DNA of 64,000 bases from Datnioides undecimradiatus (Eukaryota > Chordata > Actinopteri > Lobotiformes > Datnioididae): NCBI GenBank assembly GCA_008933995.1, contig WARS01000029.1:22876879-22940878 (forward strand). Reading direction: 5' to 3'. This document shows, in pieces, positions 46,134 to 58,640 of this stretch. The notes under the pieces are model-generated. The model searched no databases, had not been told where the DNA came from, and worked only from the letters and a program-made list of their open reading frames with translations. The position numbers and the translations under genes are program-made. Each line of letters starts with the position of its first letter. Position 1 is the stretch's first letter.

Positions 46134-48426
46134 GTACAGTTATCTCACGCACGCACACACACACGCACCTTCAGCACTGTCATGGATCTCTGTGCTCCTC
46201 CATGTGGAAACCACCTTTCTCATTCATCCTTTCCGATAAACGCTGCAGACTTACTTCCTGTTCCCTGGAATCACTGCGCATGGTTTTTCTTTTGAAGAGC
46301 CAAACAAAGGGAAAGGGCCGATAACGCTGGGTATGACTTCCAAGAACAACCTGTAACTGTAGTGAATCTGAAACCATGCAGTCAGGCAAGATAGAGTGAA
46401 TTAAAACAAATTAAAGCCGGTTTCTGTTTAATGCCGTTTGCCCATGTCACAATAAACACGTTTCCTTCAGGTTTCCAGTCAAACCTGATGACTCACCGTG
46501 TAAGAAGAGCTTCTGGTGGAGGTTTCCAGCCTTTTTAGTTGATGGTCTATTTGTTTATTTATTAGTCCATGTAAGCAGGAGCTGTGATGATTTCTCCATG
46601 CTGATCCATTTTATATTTAGAAAAGTTGCATATTCCTATATAAACCACAGGAATATAGGGCTCTGGAAGAAAAGAGTCTGTAAGGACAGCACTGTCACCT
46701 CCTGAAATTCAAAGAAAAGAGCCCGAGTCATCAGTTTTGTCCACTAGGAGGCAGAACAACTAAAATAAAACAAGTTTTTTGTGTGTCAGCAACTTTAATA
46801 TCCACCGCTGCTGTTGTGTTTCTGCCCATCCAGTGAACCTAAGAGCTGCTTCTTGTCGCTGTGGTTTGGTCTCCACCAACTCTGACTCTTTATCTGCGAG
46901 ATGTTCGTCTTTCTTCAGCGACTCTCCTGCTTTGTCCAGCTCGTGTTTGCAGAAAGCGTTCAGTGGGCTTATTGGAACTTCCCTTTCCTTGAAACAGCTG
47001 CTTGCTGCGTCGGTGTCGGGAAACCAAACTACAGATGAAGCATAAAAGTTGCAACGAGCTGTAGGTTCGTCTCCATGGGTGACCCGTTTTACTTTGCATG
47101 GGGTTTTTTTTTTTTTAGCTGAGTTTACTTTTCCAACCATTTCTCATAGAATTACTTTGCATTAGTGATAACAGCTTCCAGAGCATGTTGGTGGTGGTGA
47201 AGTGTGTGCTCTTTGCTGCTTTGGACGTAGCCCCAAAGATTTACTATTGTCTCTAACTGCCATTTTCACTATTACATTCAGTAAATCTTTATTTGTGCCG
47301 TTAGCTGGCGTCGGCATGTGGTCAGCGTTGACTGCTTCTGTGAGCGTTTAACAGCAGATGATGTTAAAAAGGGACTTTCAGTTCTGGGAAGTGAGCAGCT
47401 CATGTGCGGAGGATGCTGGAGCTGATGGGACAGGAAGTAATGTTTTCTTGGATGGGTCAGTCTGTGCCACAATGTCCCTTTTGTCTCGGAGCTCCGCGGT
47501 GATCCCAGGAGATCCCTCGGCGCCGCAGCCCCCCTCTCTCCTCCTTCTCCTGCCCCTCCACGCTGGGATCTGACACACAGTCTCCAGGCAGCACTGATCC
47601 TCCGTCACCATGGTGGTTTGGATGTGCTACGGAGCCAGGAGCTTAGTCAGATCACAGATAATAAGCTCATTTGTTATGTGAACGTGAGACGCTGCGCACT
47701 TTCAAAAAGACTCTGGTATCGTTTTGTTGCTCAGTTCTGCGTGGTTTAATTCTAGTCTCTGAATCCCTGATGGATTAGGAAATGATTGAGCTTGAATATC
47801 AAATAAATTAAAGATTATTATTATGAAAAATGATCAAACGTTTCCTGGTTTCAGTTTCAGAAAATCTAAAACTAGTTAGTTTGACTTTAATCACACTTTT
47901 GGCCCGTTTGGCATAAGTGGGAACCAAACTGACTGTGTTTGTGTGGCTGAAGTCTTCGCAATGAGGCACATAAAGCAGAGAAGGAGTGACATCACCATTT
48001 ATCTGGAGTCCTGTGCAAAATGTGTTGAACGAATTGAATGAATCTTTGGGTTTTGGACTGGCCCAAATGGTTTATCTAATGAGAGTAATGTATCACTAGA
48101 TATAGAGAATAGTCTACAGCTACAGAGCTCATGTGTTTTGTCTTAATATTGAAGATTTTAGCTTTACAGCAACTTTGGTCTCACTTCTTGTCGAGGGTGC
48201 ACATCACTGTTTTTAATGATTTAATGATTTATTTCATAGCGTATCCCCAAAAGGTGGGAGTAAGAAACAGGAGGAAATGAATGAAAACGAGAGTGAAGGA
48301 AGACAGAATCAGAAAGAGAGTGGGAGAGTGAGTTAAGGAGAATGATGACTCCTCTGTCTCCACATCCTCTGTGGTCAGAGGCCATGACTCTGCTCCCACC
48401 TCCCACATGGAAGATCATCCTCAGGC

Positions 48427-48455
<29 letters not shown>
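48427..48455. repeat. (CA)n microsatellite
   Basis: CA run of 29 bases. Confidence 0.93.
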
Positions 48456-48457
<2 letters not shown>

Positions 48458-51400
48458 AGAGTGACAGAAAGTCCCCGTACCTGTGCGAGGCTCCCCTGTG
48501 TTTATTTGTTTCCACACCAATAAACCCGGCCCTGGGAGCTCCTCACCACATGCTGCACCGCTCCAAACAGCTGAGCCGCTGGATTACTGGCAGCGGCGGT
48601 GTGGAGCAATTTCCAGTCTGTCCCACCACAGAGGAAAAGATCACTCACGCCGGCTACTCAGCATCTCTCTCTACCTTCCCATCAGCCGTCTCCACGCTGC
48701 CGCCGGTCTAACAGGGAATCCCTTTCGAGTCCTGCTTGTTCATCAGACTCGCTCGGGGAGTTTGAGCTGCAGTGCTGATCCAAGATGGGGTGTCTGCGTG
48801 TGTGGGTGCCGGTTTCCGTTGTAGAGAGTCATCGCTGAGAACAGACTGGAGGTTATTTTCTAATGCTGCAGGGGCGGAGGTGGACAGGGAATAGCTGAGG
48901 GACGCTGGAGGGCCAGAAAGGCGGCCAGCTGCACTATCAAAAGATCAGCACGCAAACAAAACAGAAGGCATATTATGTCTTTTTTCATGGACCGCCACAC
49001 GATAACGGCAATCAGTTACTCACAGTTAAGTCGGACAAAAGACTGTAAAAAGCAATGTTCAAGACTTTCTGCAGGATTGTTTATCACAGTGCTGCAGACT
49101 AACTCTGCTATTATGGGAAAGCATCAAAGCCCAACAGTGTAAACTGAAAAGCAGTCGCGTTTGGACATGTTTAAAATGCCTCTTGATTATTTGTACTGCA
49201 GCCGCTTCGATCATGTGATGTTACGTTGCATTGCATATCATACTGTTTGCAATTGTTTCTGCGCTGGGATTACCAAGATTACAACGTCTGTAGCCAGAGT
49301 AAGGTCTAAATCAGCTGGGTCAGAGCAGCTCTACAGTTATTTGGGTTCACTGGGCATCACGGAGATCCGTAGTTCAGATTCGAGTCTGTCTGGATGAGTC
49401 CACTTAAAACCAAACCTTTCAGTCTTGTTGTGATAGAGGCGGGCCAGGAAACTTTCACCGCAATCAGTCCAGTCCATCTGTACCAAAGTGTTGGTTTGGT
49501 TGATCGCCCGGCGTGTTGCCAACAGGGCTAACATCAATCTGCAAACACTCTTGACCAGCGCTTAAACCAAGGCTACAATCACTCAAACTAACTTCTCCTT
49601 AAACCATTTGGTTCAGGGGTGCTACGTGATGGGAAGCCTGAAACTGACCCAACAGACAACTGCGAACTTTGCCGGTTCCAGTCCGCCCTGCGAACTGCAC
49701 GAACCGGCATGTTTTCACAGCCACGGCTTCATCCAGAGCTTCTGCTGTGTCCTGCTGCTCTTTTCTGGTCAGAGACCTTCAGGAATGCGCGTTTGAGTGA
49801 CGGCTTTGGAGTCAGCTGGGACTCGTGTGCGAGTAATGTGTGCTTTCTGTGTGCCTCAGCGACCAAAAGAGACTAAGCTGGTGAAAACCCTCATTTTGCG
49901 TGTGTGCGTGTGTGGTCTCCAAATTGGAAAATGACCCACGTTTTGCACGCTCTAGTTTAGCACCAAAAGCACATGGATGGGTTTGATGTTTGCAGCATTA
50001 ATCCATGAATTATGCATCTTTCTGACAATAACTAGAATTGAATATTTTGGAACCCGCGCTCCTGAAATATGCATGAACAACGACTCCGAATGGGGAAGTG
50101 CTCACGGGCTGCTCGCAGCAATCTGCTCTGCATCTGAGGGTCCAACACGACCCCATTGTGTTCTGCCACCGAAGCGCCTCACAGGAAAGCGGCGAACAAA
50201 ACCGCTCGCTGTCGTTCTCTCCGTGCGAGTTCTCCCACCTGCAGCTGTCACGGCAGACGCACAAGCAGACGGGCTGAATTATTAACGCGCCTCGCTCCTG
50301 ACGGGGAAAATGACATGATGGGAAAGATTGGGGGGGGGGCAGAGGGAAGGTGGAAAGTCCGGGGAGGTGAGAAGGTGTATGCAATGAAGCAACGCTGGGT
50401 TTCCACTTCATTGTTTCTGACGGCTTTTGAAGACAAAAGTGCGGATTGAGCTCAGGAGACAGACTTCCGTCATCTATATCCTTCATTATCCATATCCGAA
50501 TTCCTCCTCAGAAGGACTTATCACCATCCTATTATCTTCTTACAGCTCGCTATCTCTCTGCTACCCTTTGGTCCCCCCCCCCCCTCATCCGGGTTTGCAG
50601 AGTCTCCCACGCCGGAGACACACACAGGATTTAACACCACACAGCTCTGCGCTGTTTGCACGGCGTGTTGATGCGTTTATAGGTCGATTGTGCAGCCTGC
50701 CAGCAGTTTACTCTCGTACACAAGCAGTAACACCGCTACTCGCTGCCGTCTGTGGCCGCGTTATGCAATCCTCGTAACTCCTCGGTAATGCGATTCGGTT
50801 GTTTTGACTCCCTGTGTGTCATCCAGCTGCGTGTGATGTGTGGGTAGTGTGTTTAGGCACACAGTAGCCTGCCTTATTGGGCCTCTAACTGCTGAAGATG
50901 CGTTTCACTACACTTTGACATTTCTACTCACCCAAAAAAAGCACAACTTTGCTTTCCAGTGAAAAACCATGTGCTTCCAAATTTGGTGAGTTGTGTTTTG
51001 ACGTGAACCGAAGCGTTGGATGCTCCTTTATGGGGTTGAGACGATTCATGCGGGGCTAATAAAATACTAATTTAAAAACCCATCGTGGATTATGTCATGA
51101 ATGCGCAGAGGCTTAAAATAAACTGTTTACACAAATTCATGAAAATGTTGATATTTTATTAGAAACATGTTTTCCACAGTCAGTAACAGTAAATCCCAGG
51201 ACTTTGCTGCTTCCTTAGCCTTTAAACAGCCTCTTCAGTTATCTCTAAAATGGTGTGTCACAAGACTTAAAGGGGACATGTTAGGGAAACACATGTTTTC
51301 TTGCCTCTACATATTTAAACTAGTCCCCCCTCAGCTGAACCAGCTCAGAGAGTGAGGAAGGCAGACAGGTCCTGCATCGTCTCTGCAGCCCACCCTCTGG

Positions 51401-51565
51401 TAACATGGGGCTCCTACAGGCCGTTCAGATCCAGCTCCTGTCGTTACGTAACCACAGGAGTGATTCACAGAGGCCGTCCTCCTCTGAGTGAAACCGCTGA
51501 GAGGGGGCGTTCATCCCGCTAGGTGAAGCTCTCAGTTTCCGGCGGTAAGCTAGCGGTGTGTGGCG

Positions 51566-51733
51566 ATGTCGTCGGTCAGAGCCGGACATGCAGACTGCTC
51601 TGTTGTTGGTTGTAAACACCAACACAGATGCCGATATTCTGTCCCAGCCCCAGAAGACCAGAGGAGACCGTGGCTGCGTTTGATTCTTTCCAACCGTTTC
51701 CTCCGCTGCTCGCCGTCAGACTCTGGGTCGTAG
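51566..51733 (+). pseudogene. THAP-like zinc-finger fragment (probable DNA-transposon relic)
   Basis: A 55-codon frame reads ADCSVVGCKHQHRCRYSVPA, then PEDQRRPWLRLILSNRF. The Cys-x4-Cys followed by a Pro-Trp-Leu-x-Leu-Ile block is the start of a THAP (C2CH) DNA-binding domain as found in fish THAP proteins and P-type transposases. The later Cys-x2-His and AVPTIF box are missing, because the frame stops soon after. The surrounding 51.25-52.02 kb (from CTTAAAGGGGACATGTTAGG) looks repeat-like, so I favour a transposon relic over a host exon. Confidence 0.38.
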
Positions 51734-53070
51734 CTGTAGCGTACAGCTGCGGGCTGTTCGTCGGGAGTGGCGGCCATGTTGGATACCGGTCCTGCACCGC
51801 TCTGCACCCTCCCCCTCCATACGCCATTCAGGCAGCCAATCAGAGCAGCCCCTCATTATCATAGCCTCCCCGCCCACTCAGAGCTCCGCATAGATAATGA
51901 AGGTAGAGAGTGGGAGACTGCAGACATCCAGGACCTGTTTAAAATGGGTTTCAGCTGCCACAGTATGTCCCATTTATTCTTAAAGCACGACTTGAATAAG
52001 TTAATATAGGGGAAATGTAGTTTTCACAGGATGCAAGCATGATTGCACAAACACCGCTCTTCCGAAAAACCTTAAAAACCTCACCAGTTTACCACAAAGA
52101 TCCATTTTCTGGAAACTTGAATCACGATATTGCTGTAAGCTGACCTAATGAAGAATCACGGCTTCCACAGCGCAGCGCCAGAAATTCAGGAAACGCCACG
52201 CTCCCTCCTCCCTGAGCTGAAGAAACCTTTAAAACCCTGAAGAATATTCCCAAAAATGCCTTCTCACAGAGCCCAAAATAAGGCTGCTTCATGTTGCCTC
52301 GTGAAAAGACGACATTTTCGAACAATGAGGTTTATGCAGGACAGTGAGGATAATTGTGTAAGCACCAAATTATCTACTCCTACGACAAAGAGCTTTTTCA
52401 AAACCTCACAAACCCCTCGAGCCACGATCAAGCCAAACACAACATGCTGTTTTCATTTTGGGTTCATTAAAAGTTTCTGCATTAGTCAAAAGGGGCTTAC
52501 GCTGTCAATTAAATCATCTCAAAATGCCACATGTCATCAAGTGTAAACCCGTTTTTCCAAGGTAATCAAGTGAATAACTAACTATCATTCCTAATTAAAT
52601 CATAGTTTTGAGCATCAGAGTTCTTAACGGTGAGAAGAGCTGGTTAAAATCGGGAAAACCGAACCCGATGAAGCGGAGAGCTGTGGAAAGAGCGAGGAAG
52701 CCCTGTTTGCAAGATCCATTGTAAGTCTGGAAATGCCATTTGTCCCGTTTCTTAGGCTTAAAACACTCGATTCAACATGATTTCATCACAGATGTAGTGT
52801 TGCTTCGTGACGCAGGAGCGCATCTTCACGAAGCTCAGAAGAAGACTGCTTCCTCTTACCTAAAGAAAAGCTGAACCGTCGTTTTGGAAACGTCGGATCT
52901 CGGTTCTTCCGGCTGCTTGGACTAAAAATGTGTTGCGTCATCTCAAAAATTCAAACGTGCAAACGAGACTTTTACTTTAGTTCACACGGATTTTAAGAGA
53001 AACCTGGTTTTCACCAACACTTCGTGAACGCCTCGGTGAATGATGAGCGCTCTCGTCTCTGTAACAGCCC

Positions 53071-53123
53071 ATTGGCCGGGTTTACTCACTCTCTGATTGG
53101 TGTTTACGTTATTCTCGTCCAAT
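53071..53123. promoter_or_regulatory. Cluster of three CCAAT boxes
   Basis: ATTGG at 53071 and 53096 and CCAAT at 53119 lie within 53 bp; the first two are on the minus strand, the third on the plus strand. A forkhead-like TGTTTAC lies at 53101-53107. Such spacing of NF-Y sites (about 24 bp) is typical of promoters and enhancers. No exon is visible next to it. Confidence 0.35.
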
Positions 53124-53156
53124 CAGCCCTCAGTGGCACGCTTTGCAGCAGCAGCG

Positions 53157-53158
<2 letters not shown>

Positions 53159-53201
<43 letters not shown>
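53159..53201. repeat. (GT)21 microsatellite
   Basis: Uninterrupted GT run of 43 bases directly downstream of the CCAAT cluster. Confidence 0.96.
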
Positions 53202-53202
<1 letters not shown>

Positions 53203-54529
53203 ATCTCGCTGGGATAAAGACTTTGCCCGGGACCAAATTAGCGCATTCCCCGCTGAAGTATGTGTTTTGTGTCTCTCAGGACTCATTAGCTGCATGCGTG
53301 TGGTTGGTGTGTATTTAAGGTGCCATGTTTTCCATTGTTTTACTCAGAATTCAGATTCTTGGCGGTTTTGGCCCCGCGGAGACGCAGCGCAATCTCCGTG
53401 CCCACATTTTCTCATGCGTGCCGCCTATTGAATGAGCAGAAACAGGGCCGCGTCGCGTTGGTGGCCTGGTAGTCAGCGGTCAGAATAGCTCCCCGAGCAG
53501 GCCGGTGCCTGTTTTGAAAGGTTAGGCCTTCGTACAAGCCCGGCCTGGGCCGAAAGTGAACTTTAGCTTAAGAATAGACTCCCGAGTGCCAAAAGAAACA
53601 AGTCTGCACTTTCCTCGTTCAGAGTCAGGGAATGTTTTGTGGCTGTGTGCGCTTTGTGGGTCAGATCTGTTGCTCCACTCATGAGTCAGTTCTTTTTCTG
53701 TTTTCCAGCAAGGTTGTAACACATGGAAACATGCAGTTTGGGAAAGGAGGAGTGAAGGGGCGGTGGGGGGACTTTTTGAGGTTTGTTAAGTAAATACACT
53801 GAGTCAATAAATAGTATCACAAAGCTAAATATGATTGCATCAAAGTCTGAATCTTAAATCAAACCCCAAATATTCCAGATTGACTGTCTTGTTCGAGTGG
53901 CACACGCAGGCCAAGACCAACTGTGCGGGCGCAGTTTCACCTGTGAGTTATAGATGGCAGCAGTGAGCTGCAGGAGTCCCCAGACAGTTGGAGTCAGTAG
54001 CCTGGTCCCAGCCAGGGAGCAGACTGCATCAGATGGGCTTTACAGGATCCAGCTTATTATAAATAATCACTTTTTATTATAAAACATGACAATAACATCG
54101 TCAATAATAATAGTATTTTCAAGGTAATTAGGATTTGTCGATCAGCAGAGGAGTAACTTTGAATGTATCAGTGTATCAGGGTAATTCTCTCTGTTTCATG
54201 TAGTTTAATGCTCAGAAGATGCCGCTGCATCACATGTAATTAATTAATTAATTTTAAATTTTGTTTGTTGTATAATTTTTAATAATTAACTACAAGACTA
54301 ATAAGACTTAAAATCACTTCATGAGTATAAAATAAACACAAGTAACCACAAATTTGTTCATTGTTAATTGTCAATTAATTACTCATTGTTTAAAAAGACC
54401 CAGTTTTTGCTTATTTCAGGGAGGACCAGAGTATCGTCTGCGTTTTGACATCACTTACAATAAGAATTCATTGTTTTCTGATGTTTAATAGACAAAACTA
54501 GAACTGAATTATTTTACAAGTAACTGTAA

Positions 54530-54564
<35 letters not shown>
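54530..54564. repeat. (TTA)n microsatellite
   Basis: About 11 copies of TTA, continuing into a TAATAA tract. Confidence 0.93.
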
Positions 54565-54565
<1 letters not shown>

Positions 54566-55113
54566 AATAATTGATCAGTTGATTGGCAGAAAATGCACGT
54601 ACAGTTCCCCACTGTTTATTTTTCCATTAAATGATCTAAGACGTGGAGTTTAATGCTTTCCCTCTGTCACATAGTAAACATACTTTCCTTGTTTTTGTTT
54701 ACGCAAATAATCAACAATAATGAAAATATCAATTAAGCCACATATAGAAAATTAAGCAAAACTAAAGTTGAATTTAAACCCTGGTTTATTGTCACCGTGG
54801 TTTTAGTTTTAGCCAGACGTTTAGTGACGCGTCTGTCTGAACGAGACCCCCTGCAGGTCGGGATGCCACAGTGCGGCTCCTCTGCAGGTCGGTGGGTGAG
54901 CGGTGGAGATGTGGCTCCGTGTGACAGCGTTTTACTTCAGTGGGCGCTTTTAAGCTTTTTTCTGTCAAATTAGCATAAAGTGGAGGGGAGTTGGGAGAAG
55001 GCAGAGGAAGGGAAGGTTGGAAACGCAGACAGGAAGCGGCTCAGATGTGGGATGAAGGTGCCAGCGAGGAAACTATTTTAGTTATTCTCACTGTTTCTTC
55101 ATCTGCTGCGTCA

Positions 55114-55216
55114 CCTCCCCCTCTCTCTCTCCCCCTCTCTCCCCCCTCTCTCACATTCTTCCTCCCTTTTTGACTCCTGTCATTTACTCCTTTTTTTTTT
55201 TTTTTTTTTTTTTTTT
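55114..55216. repeat. Polypyrimidine tract ending in 26 T
   Basis: CT-rich blocks (CCCCCTCTCTCTCTCCCCCT and so on) lead into a run of T at 55191-55216. The tract has near mirror symmetry of CT blocks, so it can adopt triplex DNA. The T-run could also be the complement of a retroposed poly-A tail, but no SINE body was seen beside it. Confidence 0.85.
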
Positions 55217-56380
55217 AAACCACGGCGAGTGATTGACAGTAGCCCGTAGCGTGTTTGTTGGTACGACACTTACCACAACAAACATGCAAAGCTGGGATCG
55301 AGCGCTTAATGAGCTCGGTGTCGTTGGGTCGAGGGAAGAGCTGAGGTGAGAAGACGGTAACCAGGGATTACGCTAAATATTTATGAAACTCATCAATCTT
55401 CCTGTTGCTATGTCCTCCAGGGAGACATTTGGCAATAATAATCAGCTTCATATCTTCTTACTGGATGTTCTGTAATGATTTATCTGGAGCTCTGCTGGTT
55501 GTGTGATCGCCTGAACAAGGCATGTCACGGCCAAAGCGAGTCCTCATCGGCTTATTCCAAGTCTGCCTTCGTGTTAAAGTGCTGATGAAAAGATTTGTTT
55601 TTCCTGATGATTAGACCCAACCTGCAATTAGAGTCTGAGTGTGTCACTGAGCTCGTTATTATACCTATAAATATCTCTATAGGTAAATAAATACTCGTGG
55701 AGGAGCCGAACAAGAGGAAACATGATTGCAAGTCTTGCAAAGATGAATGATGAGTAAAGTCAGTGTTAATCTAACTGCTCTCTCGCGGTTAATGGCAAAA
55801 TTAAATTGTGTTTTTAAAAGTCTGTGTTTAAAATTGTGCACATATCACATTATATTATATTATAATATCTGTAATATGGGGTCATAGATTCTCTTTTTAT
55901 TGACACTGCTGCATCAGGAGAGGTATATTTATGTGTAGGGAGATATAAATCATCAATGTTGTGTCGAATACACTTAATTACATTTAAAATAAAATAAAAA
56001 ATTCCAATAATGCCAGTTTTTTGAGGTTTTGTAGTGGCTTTTCAGGCGATTCTCGCCGCTAAAATCCGGTTTTCCGATGTTGTCTGTGATATTAAAATGA
56101 GACCGGACGTTCAAAGATGTTTTCCCGCGGTGTTTCGGTTTATTTGTGCCGTCGGGATGATTCAGATATTCACTGCGGCTGCAACATCGAGGCGGCTGCA
56201 CCCAGCAGTAACATGTCTGCAGACTGTGTTGCTGTGTCCTGTTCATTGTCCGTTAGCATCAGCTGTCAGTTAGCATCGCTGTCACATCCAGTAAAGGGAG
56301 GGCAAACTGCACCTGTGACATATGAGTGGATCCAACAAGATGCACAGTTGAAATTAGTTTACACAGTGAACAGACGCACG

Positions 56381-56401
56381 CACACACACACACACACACA
56401 C
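56381..56401. repeat. (CA)10 microsatellite
   Basis: CA run of about 21 bases. Confidence 0.9.
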
Positions 56402-57953
56402 TTCAGCTGATACAGAGATTTGTCACTCTTGGTATTTTTAAGTGTGCACACTCGCTGGTGTTTACACAGATATTATGTCAGTGTACAAAGGGATTTTTGT
56501 GTGCACAGTCACCGACTGTAAACATACCCACGAGCAGAAAGGCTTAGTGAGGACGCAGGCACAGATCTGCGCGGTTGTCGGCTCCGCGTTCGCTCGCTTT
56601 GGCTGTTAAACTGCGCCCAGACTTAATTTTTATTATTTCACGAGTGAAATCAGTCATAATATCTCCTTCTCCTGTCATCGGCGCGGCCTCTTAATTACAC
56701 TCCAACGCCAAAAACACCCACACCGCCTGAGAAGATGCAGCCTCACTCAATCCTTCCATAACTGACATAAGCTCATTACTCATAGTAAATATTGTTGCTA
56801 ATCTGTGAGCGCAAGCCCGGGCTGCTGCTGCCCACTCTCCGGCGTTCGTTCACACCCTCATAGATACAACCTCGCTAATGGCATGTTTGTGTTATTCGGC
56901 CGTTTGTTTGGGGTTTTCCATCAGAGCGCGGCCTGCAGTCGGATCCCGCGCGCGCACGGCCGTTGTCTCTGTTTCACGAGGGAAACGATGATGTTAAACT
57001 CCCGTCAGGGTTCAAAAGGCAGGGCCTCCGAATCGGCCGTTGTAATTGTTATTTCACAATCTGTAAATTCCCTTTTTAAGAGCGTCACAATGTGTATTCG
57101 TTCCAAAAGGCACCGTTCCCTTTTATTATTCTGCAGCCCGCGTGGATGTACTCCATGTTCTCCACGTACGTCGGCGCGTCCGTTGCGTAATCCGAGGATT
57201 GCGACGTATTTACGAAAGCCCGCCGTAATGAGCAGTGATCTCACTTGTTTGGATCACATCACGGAATGATGATCGGCGAACAAAAACAAGAGGAGGAGAG
57301 GCAGAGTCTGAATGGAGGGCAGAGCCGCGGTGAGAAGTGGGCGAGAGGTGGATGAGTTACGACGTTAGATGCTTATCTTTACGGCTGTAATTGTTTTAGC
57401 CTTGCGTTGGCTTAATGAAGCTGTTATTGTACCGAGTGGAATTCTTTTTCACTCTTATTCATCTGTAGCTGCTTTGTGTGTGCAGGCTGCTGCCCTGAGC
57501 CTCGCTGTTTTTTTTTTTTAATTGAAGCTTTAAATCAGGCTGTCATACCTGTATGCAGGGCTGGGCCGCTCTTACCTTGTCTCCTGTCAGTCGAACAATC
57601 AGGCCTTTATGCTCGGAGACGGAGCAGGATGTTTCAGGACAATGAACGGTGAGCAAACAGTGAGCCATCACCGAGATCTGATGTTTCTATTTTTGGGGTC
57701 ATGTGACTTTTTTTTTTTCCAGCTGATTGAATCACGGTGTCAGCTTTAAACGTGAAAACAAACACCATTTCTCTAAATATCAACCTGACGTATTTCCCAC
57801 TGAGTCAGGCTGCAGGCTTGGATCTTTTGGTTGTGACCTCTGGCACAATTTTCCCTCCCAACGCCCCAACATCTGCATTTTTACTCCTTAAAACTCTTCA
57901 TGGGACCAAAAATAAATCAGATGATAGCACATAAACGCACGTTAAATCCACCG

Positions 57954-58640
57954 CATGGCCAAAAGTATGCAGACACCCAAACAAACATGTCCGTTTCACA
58001 TCCACGACCTCTGACCTGCTGCTATAACAGACGACCCTCCTCCGGTTTCAGGCTTTCCGCCAAACGTCAGCACCTGGCTGCGTGGGTTTACTCTCATTTA
58101 GCCACATTAGCATGAGTGACTGCGACCACAGGTGTTGGCTCTTGACTGTGACATGTTCATGTCATGTGTGAGGAAAGGATGAAGTGGGAAAGAGTCCCGC
58201 GTTAACACCCTGCACGCTCCCACGCCATCATGTGACGCCCGCGGTAGGAACGATGTAGTCCAAGTCCAAAAGCTGAATCACGGGTTCGTGACAAAACCCA
58301 AACAGTGTGCGCTGACAGGTCAACACCATATCCACTGGAATTCAGTTTAATAACACAGAACCATGCACTTTGGTTGACTTTAGAAGACCATGTTTAGTGG
58401 TTAGCTGTGCCACGCCGGTTACATCAAGCTTAAAGGAAAGACTTTGACGTTGACTCTGATAAGATATTCAGCGTAAGGTCCGGCCCTGAGCTGTCGGGTC
58501 AGGGCTCAGGTCCAGGCCAGTCATCTTGACGTGGGCTTTGATTTGGGCACGAGGGCATCGTCGTGTTGAAACAGGAAAGGGCCCAAAACATGGAAAAACA
58601 ACCCCGTTGGCAAAGAGACATCACCCGTGTCTGCGTACGT
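57954..58640 (-). mobile_element. Decayed Tc1-like DNA transposon fragment
   Basis: The left end CATGGCCAAAAGTATGCAGA matches the terminal 'GGCCAAAAGTATTTGGACAC' wording of a widespread fish Tc1-type element. Inside, the stretches near 58070-58140 (TGGCTGCGTGGGTTTACTCT and CACAGGTGTTGGC) and 58494-58580 (GGTCAGGGCTCAGGTCCAGG and TGTTGAAACAGGAAAGGGCC) follow the same element in order. The transposase would read on the minus strand, and the region of the FQHDCAPVHK motif is recognisable only as FNTTMPSCPN. The right end was not found. The middle is diverged, so the copy is old and cannot encode an active enzyme. Confidence 0.65.

Noticed and set aside
55191-55216. Run of 26 T as the tail of a minus-strand retroposed SINE
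   Set aside because: No RNA polymerase III boxes or recognisable SINE body lie on the adjoining side; treated as simple repeat.
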